From: Steromphala cineraria
Taxonomy: Eukaryota > Mollusca > Gastropoda > Trochida > Trochidae
Reading direction: 5' to 3'
DNA length: 64,000 nucleotides
Assembly (NCBI GenBank): GCA_916613615.1
Contig: OU744727.1
Coordinates: forward strand, 15,880,093-15,944,092
Positions 57,216-64,000 of the stretch are shown piece after piece. The position numbers and the translations under genes were made by a program. How positions within the stretch are numbered: the stretch's first letter is position 1; every line of letters starts with the position of its first letter. Below the pieces are notes generated by a model, which was not told the origin of the DNA, searched no databases, and worked only from the letters and a program-made list of their open reading frames with translations.

Positions 57216-57339
57216 TGCCCTCTCACTACCTCTGATGTTGGTAAAGATAAGCTCACACCTAAAGAAGACCAGATACAAGGTGAAAAGGTCATTAGGAAGG
57301 GGACAGATAGACGATCTGAGAACACACTACACATACCTC

Positions 57340-57480
57340 AGTCTACCGTTTAAACTCTGAAATGAAATGGTCAATAAATCTAAAATTTGAAGGGAAAAAA
57401 TACACGAAAAGAGCGTTTTCATCAGTATCGAGGCTTTTATCTTAGTAAGGGTCACCGCTGGCAGATTACATAGGCTGGAA
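57340..57480 (+). repeat. Cassette block C (copy IV)
   Basis: CTCTGAAATGAAATGGTCAA, TCTAAAATTTGAAGGGAAAA and GGCTTTTATCTTAGTAAGGG; a partner of blocks at 21325 and 36370. Confidence 0.75.
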
Positions 57481-59684
57481 CCAAAGCGAAATTTAAATTG
57501 TATCCAAAAGCAGCCAAACGTAGACATTAACAAACTGAAATCGCACCACACATCAGTAAAAGCAGTGAAATGTTATGATATAGCATCAATCAAAGGACTG
57601 CAATCAAAGCTATTTCGAAAATAATTTCATTATACGTCAGACTGTTACAGACCACGCAATGTCAAAAATGTATTTGAATATTTAGGGTTTGAATCATACT
57701 TATCACATTATATTTCAAGCACAATAACAACTCGTGTACAATTCAAATAAAAGAAGAACAAACTATATAAAGGCTATCATATTTTCCAGGATTGATCTGG
57801 TCCTAGACAAATGAATGATACACGTTAATTAGCTTGGTCAGTATGATAGAATGGAATCTTTTCTGTTTGTTTAGACGTAAATGAGGATGAGGGTGTTTTG
57901 CTCATACCAAACCAGAACAGATCCAGAGGTTGATACTGATGAAGAGAAGGATGGGTCAAGATAAATGCAATCTGAACAGACTAGTTCTCTCAACGTAAGC
58001 GGCAAGGCAATGGGCTTGTTTTGCTAGCATTACTTCAATTATATCCACAATTCTTTATACATGAATGAATGATCTACCCTTTTATGATAACTTTTCGTAT
58101 ATTTTGAATCTTGTTTATCCGTTGAGGGTTCGATGGCTTACTGAACAAGAGGCGGGTAATCAATCGTCAAGAAGCTCCGGTATTTGTACCAGTTAAACTG
58201 CCCCTCACAAAATCAACTTAATTTATGTCAATGAACAAACGTATTATGAAAATATATATCATAAACAAATATAGATATCAAAGGAATGTTTTACTCTGCG
58301 ACAAAAAAATGATGCATAAGATTGTACAATAAAACGTCATTCAATATATCACACGTTAAAGTTTTACCAGGCAATATTCATTGAAAGATGATACAACATT
58401 CCAAGGCATCAGGTATCAGAATAAATCAATGATTTCACCTGATCACCTTGATTTCATATTCAAAGCTAACGACAGCTTGTGATAATGTTTTGTTTACTAA
58501 ATCCATAAACAAGGTTTATGAATTTACACAAAGCTGAAACTTGATCACAAATTCTGCGTGCGAATGGTCTCATAAATATCGTTCTAAATATATAAGGGCA
58601 AGGAAATCATTGATGCTCAAAAGTGACTAAAGGATCATGGTCAAGAAAGCTATCCTTAGCAGTATAGAGTTTTGACCCTCTAATCGATCGACTACATAAT
58701 TATAGTTGGCCGGTATAGTTCAAAGAAACAGGTGCGTGGATGATATTGAAATATATTTGATATCTTGTAGCTACTACTTCCAATCCCTTTGTAAACATGA
58801 GACTTGATGATGGGCTAGAAGTGACTCAAGTGACTACTAGTTAACTCCTGTTAACCTTTGTAAAAAGACTTTGGGTTAACATTTTATCAATAGAGATGTC
58901 ATTACCCTTAAAGCTTATATTATTCAGAAGGATTCATCTTCACATGGTCAAGACCAAAACTAAAAGATTTCCGATTTTCTCGCTCTGGCTTTCCGAAAAA
59001 AAGAGACTTTATTTCGGTACGTTTACACCTTGCCATTACAACATAAAGGAATTAAAACTAGAACTTTTCACAGAGTTAATATTTGTTTGAAAAACGAAGA
59101 TAGGTTGCTTCTTTAGGATTCAAGATTTATTGTTTAAATATGATTTAAATAAACTACATTATAGAAAATAAAGGTGCTCTCAAATTAAGAGAAATCTTTA
59201 AACTGACATTAATAATCGACTTCAGATAAAGATGAAGATAACATTAATGGAGAAATGTTTAAATGAGATTGACCTTATGCTAAATATTCCTTTAAATGGA
59301 ATTTGTAATATCATTCCAAAAAAGTGTCGTCAAAATTAGATTCTATTTGATCAACTTTGCATTTTAGTCAAATGCAGAACTATTGGAAAATAGCACTCGA
59401 AAAGTTCAATTTCAAAATTGCCGAGTCAGTACATATTGGCACGTGGATATCAGCAGGTGTTTCTTGGCTCTGTAACACATAAATCTGGTTTCTTAGCTGT
59501 AGGGTTAACACAGGTTAACAAATATTGTCTGCCAAATTATACAGGAAACAACCCCTAGAATAAGAATAAATTTGCGGGAGAGATAGTTAAGAGATAACAG
59601 AGTCTTTGTATTCACGAAGACGAGAAAACATGCATTCATGTAACACGGTGAGGAAGATAATCTGTATACAACAGCAGAAGACAC
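57481..59684. other. Intergenic, no gene seen
   Basis: AT-rich. The ORF at 58896-59090 is not supported by any signal. Confidence 0.55.
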
Positions 59685-60010
59685 CCAAAAGCCCGCCAAG
59701 CCGCCAGAGGTGAATGAAATCATATGATTGGACAAAGGGTCACGTGGTAGAGCCACTCCTGCTTGCAATTATTTCATAAATTCAGAGTTGTGTGGTGAAT
59801 GTGGGCAATAAATCAAAGCTAAATTACCGTCTTCCTTAATCCATTTCAAGTGTGGTTGCATCAGATTTATCATACTGAGGATGTTCAATATTTAACCACC
59901 AAGTACCATTTCCTATCTTTAATCTCTAAGACGTTGTATGAAGTTGTCTCCTTGAGATCAAGACCACCTTGCACGCGATCCACACGCGAGCAGACGACAG
60001 GTCAAAGGTC
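59685..60010 (-). repeat. Cassette block F fragment and DR1/GTCGTCTGCT module (copy IV, inverted)
   Basis: AAAAGCCCGCCAAGCCGCCA and GTGAATGAAAT at 59690-59720 match the reverse strand of 51425-51470. At 59978-60010 the inverted module reads ACACGCGAGCAGACGAC and AGGTCAAAGGTC. Confidence 0.68.
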
Positions 60011-62020
60011 GTCCATAAAAGTTATTTCATTCAAATCGCTTTGATGCAATCATACATGTCGTGAGATGCATGACTAAGTTCACGGCACATCTAATGTATA
60101 CATGGTTTCACTGACCTGAGTAATGTATTAAAGCTTCACCCAGTAAAATAGAGCAAAGATTAACTCGTATTATGTTGAGGAATGTGAACGATAAAAGCTT
60201 ATGCACCTGCCACGTGGGTGACACGCGAGCTGAATCCATGCTTATCGCTCGCCAGCTTTGTTCAGTAAACCCGGTAGGCTAACTCAGTATCTGAAGGATC
60301 CATTCTTTAAGATTTTTTCTGCTATGAATAAAAAGGAGTTTTAAGCATATTGGGATTTGACCTTGTTGATAAGCGTTACAAATGTATCAAGTTTGTGAAG
60401 GTCGTTTAGAAGTGATATACATAAGGACATCAAACATACTTAAAACAACAAGTTTTCTAGATAACAGTCACAACGTTGCAATAAGCTATTTGATGACCAG
60501 AAACCTTTGCTCTTATAAGAATTGTAGACTTGCGTTTGAAAAAGTTAAGTTCACGAACAACAATCTCTTGGTGGAACTACCAACTTAGTAGAAGTCTATT
60601 CAGTACAAAACTTTATTTTCTAGAAAAGTAGATGAATGAAGGAGCATCAACATAAAATAATGTTAACAATGGTTTTGGTAGAGTTGAGGTTGAATGCTAA
60701 AGAAAAGAGACTTCTTGTAGTACCGTTTATGAACTCACTTGTAATTAATTGGTCATACACCTTTAAAAGCATTTAAGCATTCTATTTAACTACAATCTCC
60801 TATACTGATAATCTTATGTTCACAATTTGAATAGAAAGAATGAACTTATTGCAAATATCACAACCAACCTCGAGCTGGATTTAGTGTACCTTGTGTCCCT
60901 CATTTTATTATCCATTTAAAATATTATTTTCTCCACAAAAAAAGATATCACCAAGCAGAAAAATCAATATTTCGTTTTCACGAAGCTAATTCAGAAAATC
61001 AGTCCTTATTGTCCCCACATGAAGTAGCTGAAGCGTGGTTATTTTAATAAGGGGCGGTCAACAGCTATAGGACAATCTTTTATTATCAGTCAAAATATCA
61101 TAAAGTATTTTATTCCCAACTGGGTCTGCTAAAGCGTTTTTATTGTCTAGTTAATTCTTTCAGTGACCCATAGTGAGCTGCAATATGATACACTGTACAA
61201 TGCATACCTTTAGATATTCAATGGGATTAATTGCTGTAAAGGCACGTGCTTGGTTTTTGAAAGCGAGGCTGGCACGTGCCGGGTGTTTTGGCTGACAAAA
61301 TATCTAGATGTGACACGTAGGATAAAGCACCGGTTTTGTTGACAATATTTTCTCTGTTATCATGATTTTAATCAATATGGGCGTGATTATCAATATTGTG
61401 CTCGAAAATTAAAGATAAAATCATAAAATCAAAGGGCACTCGACGACTTGAACTTTTGTTTATGCTTATGGAAGCTGTCGTTCTTTGTTATGTGTTCAAT
61501 CCTGAACTATAAATAGAAAATTGATGCACACTGAACAAAACAAAACAATATTTTTTTCAAAGTATACTGAACGACCAAAAAGAATATAAATTTACTTGAT
61601 GTAAGAGAAAATGCTTATTGACGTTCTAAATAGAACTATAGTTGAGCCAATGATGCCTTTGGACAATTCCTATTGTATATTTCAATGTCATTCTATCACA
61701 AACTATTGTGATATTTGAGTAGGAATACTGATATATTTTCGATAAAAAATCTAACACGATATGAGTTTGTAAGATTGATGATATATTATTATAACAACGT
61801 TAATGGCTCTAATCAATTGCATTGGTGGCCTTGTGGCCCCTCATAAGGGTCACAGGGGCCACACCTTAAAACCTACATAATGCCAACAACAACACCTAAA
61901 TTAAAAGCGGATTTATGATGTTAGAAAGCATTTAACTGGTGCAGAATTCCGTAAATGTATCTTGAAAGGGACGGATAGTAAGAGGTGCGTATACATGCTT
62001 GCAACTATATTTCTCTCGAC
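60011..62020. other. Intergenic, no gene seen
   Basis: AT-rich with CACGTG- and GGCACGTGCC-type spots at about 60210 and 61240-61285. A small hairpin GTGGCCCC...GGGGCCAC is at about 61838-61862. Confidence 0.5.
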
Positions 62021-62284
62021 TTATCTTGTTTATCTTACCCAACTCTTACACAAGACTGTACTGGATCAACTCGTTTGTCTCAGCAAGCTTCAAACGCGGT
62101 TATTTCCCGGACAGCGATTAATGTGGTGTATAAGTAGATTCGATTGAACTTACAAGTCACACGACATTGACCATGTATACTATTCAAGTATATATATTGA
62201 TCGTACAAAGAAGCGAGCTGTTTCATTTCTCAAACACTTACGCCATACTTGACAACAAAGAGTAACGACCTCCTTAATGACTCT
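62021..62284 (+). repeat. Cassette block E (copy IV)
   Basis: Partner of 32801-33070, inverted. A short shared reading frame (LLHKTVLDQL, LQTRLFPGQRLM) exists in both copies but ends at different stops and has no start in common. Confidence 0.9.
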
Positions 62285-64000
62285 ATTTTCTAACCGCGGT
62301 CATCGGTTCTAAGATAAGAACTTCTATAAGGGGTGTAATGGCGTCAAATCTGTCAAAGGGCGTTGAACAAAATAATCAATTATTATATTGAAAAGGCATA
62401 AAATAAACGCGCTACGTATGTAATCAAAGGAGAGAAAAACGAATAAAGTCTATTACAGTATTGTAAAGAACTTATGACCAACTGTACGATCAGTTTTGGT
62501 AAGTTTTCAGATTGACATATGTATATCTACATGGTAAAGATATTTTAAAATGTTACCGACTTTTCTCTGAAATTTATACTGGCAAAACATTATAAGACAA
62601 TTCTTTCAAAATGTTGGTGTTCTTAAACAAAATCAGCTGGTAATGTTAACAAAAATCATTTTTCATTAATTTATTTCATTTAGTTTCTTCTTTTGAAATA
62701 CATGTCATACTTTTCAACATTTCAACATAGGAATGTTATTTTTTCATAGAACTACATAGAAAACGTAACAAACTAATGATGAAAAACGTATGACTTTAAT
62801 TGCTGGGTTCAAGATCTGGGTCCAAGTTCAGTTTATCAAGATGACAATATTGATTGAAGTTCAAGGTATCCTCTCCAGATTACTAACATGACTAACGAGG
62901 TTCTGTTTAAACATTTGAAGTTCAAATTATCTCCCTTCTCCCGCTCTCTAGACATTGCCACGCGACCACAGCATATTGAATCCTGTTGTGAGTCCAAAAT
63001 TATCATTAAGTCTCATTCGAGGGAACCCTTATATGATTGAAACCAAATGAACAGATGTCAAAATCTGGTTGAGGATAGTTTACGGTGTTTGTTCTAAATC
63101 TGCAGGTGATACAAACGACGCTGATGTGCACTTGACTACAATTGAGCTATAAAATCTCTGATTTAGGACATGAAGGAGATGTCCCGTGGTTCTTATGCTC
63201 AAAGACAATTAATTATATATGTGAATTTTCCTTTTTGGTTGAAGTAAAATTATGAATTTTGACTGAAGATTATTAATGCACGTACATTTAATTGTAAGCA
63301 CAAAGGTGTTAAAACATTAAAATGGATAATTTTAAAATGTTTTTCGGAGGTATCGATGTAAAAGGCTTATATCTCACATCGCGGCATCATTTAAGAGTAG
63401 TTGTTTGCTTCAGTGTCCATCTTCAAAAAATTGTTATAGGGTTTTATGCCTTAAGTCATTCCCTCACACCCTTTATGTGACAACTGAAGCGCCACCTTGT
63501 GACTGATATGCAAACAGACTCACGTTTCTTTGTATCTTTTAGTAACATTGCAAGCAGGTGGTCAAGATATATGATACATAGTTATTAAGGCGTCATATCA
63601 CAATATTTATGGACATTTGCTGTACATGTTATAAGATTGATAGTGGCTGAATGGTCAGTTTATATTATCTGATTAACATATCTGTTAGAAATGATGCGCT
63701 TTCTTTGTTCCCATGCAGGGATGGCCACCATACATATACCGTATCTGATTTATCATGTTGATATGCGCGGTAAATTATATGATATCGTTGCTTTATGCTA
63801 TCTTATTGCTTTAACATTATAATAGATAACGTATTAATAAGTGTTGGCATTTTAATGTAGATTTAGTTTTCTAGTTGAGCCCTACCAAATAAATCAATCA
63901 GTGTTTTACTTCCCGTAAAATGTCTTATAGCATGTTGAAACTAGACACCGTGCCTGAAATTGAATCTCTCCTTAAAAAGAGAGCATAAAATACAAATATA
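62285..64000. other. Intergenic to window end, no gene seen
   Basis: AT-rich; block-E similarity fades by about 62370 (GGCGTCAA, TCAAAGGGCGT are still shared). Nothing further found. Confidence 0.5.

Noticed and set aside
61962..62147. A conserved peptide gene in block E
   Set aside because: The reading frame is shared in part with 32867-33136, but start and stop are not, and composition is not protein-like.

Overview
This window looks like nuclear DNA of an invertebrate animal. It is AT-rich, and the one protein-coding gene I can defend is split into many short exons with standard GT/AG introns. It also carries a DIRS-type tyrosine-recombinase retrotransposon, a tRNA-derived SINE, several families of short terminal-inverted-repeat elements and long simple repeats. 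A mollusc or another lophotrochozoan is my best guess, from the mix of DIRS and SINE types; the sequence alone does not prove it.

Layout. Bases 1-224 are a ~40-bp tandem repeat. From 641 to 11455, on the minus strand, lie the first 11 coding exons of a gene I do not recognise. They give 472 codons in one continuous frame, and the gene continues beyond the left edge. Its intron 2 (4142-10834) holds a ~6.26-kb DIRS element (4571-10828) on the same strand as the gene. The element has perfect 162-bp inverted terminal repeats, an 86-bp internal complementary region built from the two fused outer ends, an intact gag-like ORF, an intact RT/RNase H ORF, and a tyrosine recombinase that has lost its middle. 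A foldback hairpin lies just upstream of the host start codon.

From about 11.7 kb to 64 kb I find no convincing coding exon. This stretch contains one SINE (13.36-13.6 kb), a 48-bp tandem array (17.0-17.3 kb), three copies of a TTAA-flanked MITE (18.5, 54.0 and 56.1 kb), a 755-bp TIR element (49.4 kb), a 178-bp GA tract and a TAC tract.

The most unusual signal in the desert is a set of diverged sequence blocks that recur in matching order. Copies fall around 21.3-23.5 kb, 31.8-40.3 kb, 46.3-53.2 kb and, inverted, 56-62.3 kb. This suggests repeated duplication of a noncoding cassette. Some cores are far better preserved than their flanks: one 186-bp core shows about three differences and no gap between two copies. 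Within the cassettes a 10-mer, GTCGTCTGCT, occurs seven times, in places next to a nuclear-receptor-like DR1 and a GACGCGCGTGC motif. I read these as candidate duplicated regulatory modules or unannotated noncoding genes, but an old repeat family is not excluded.
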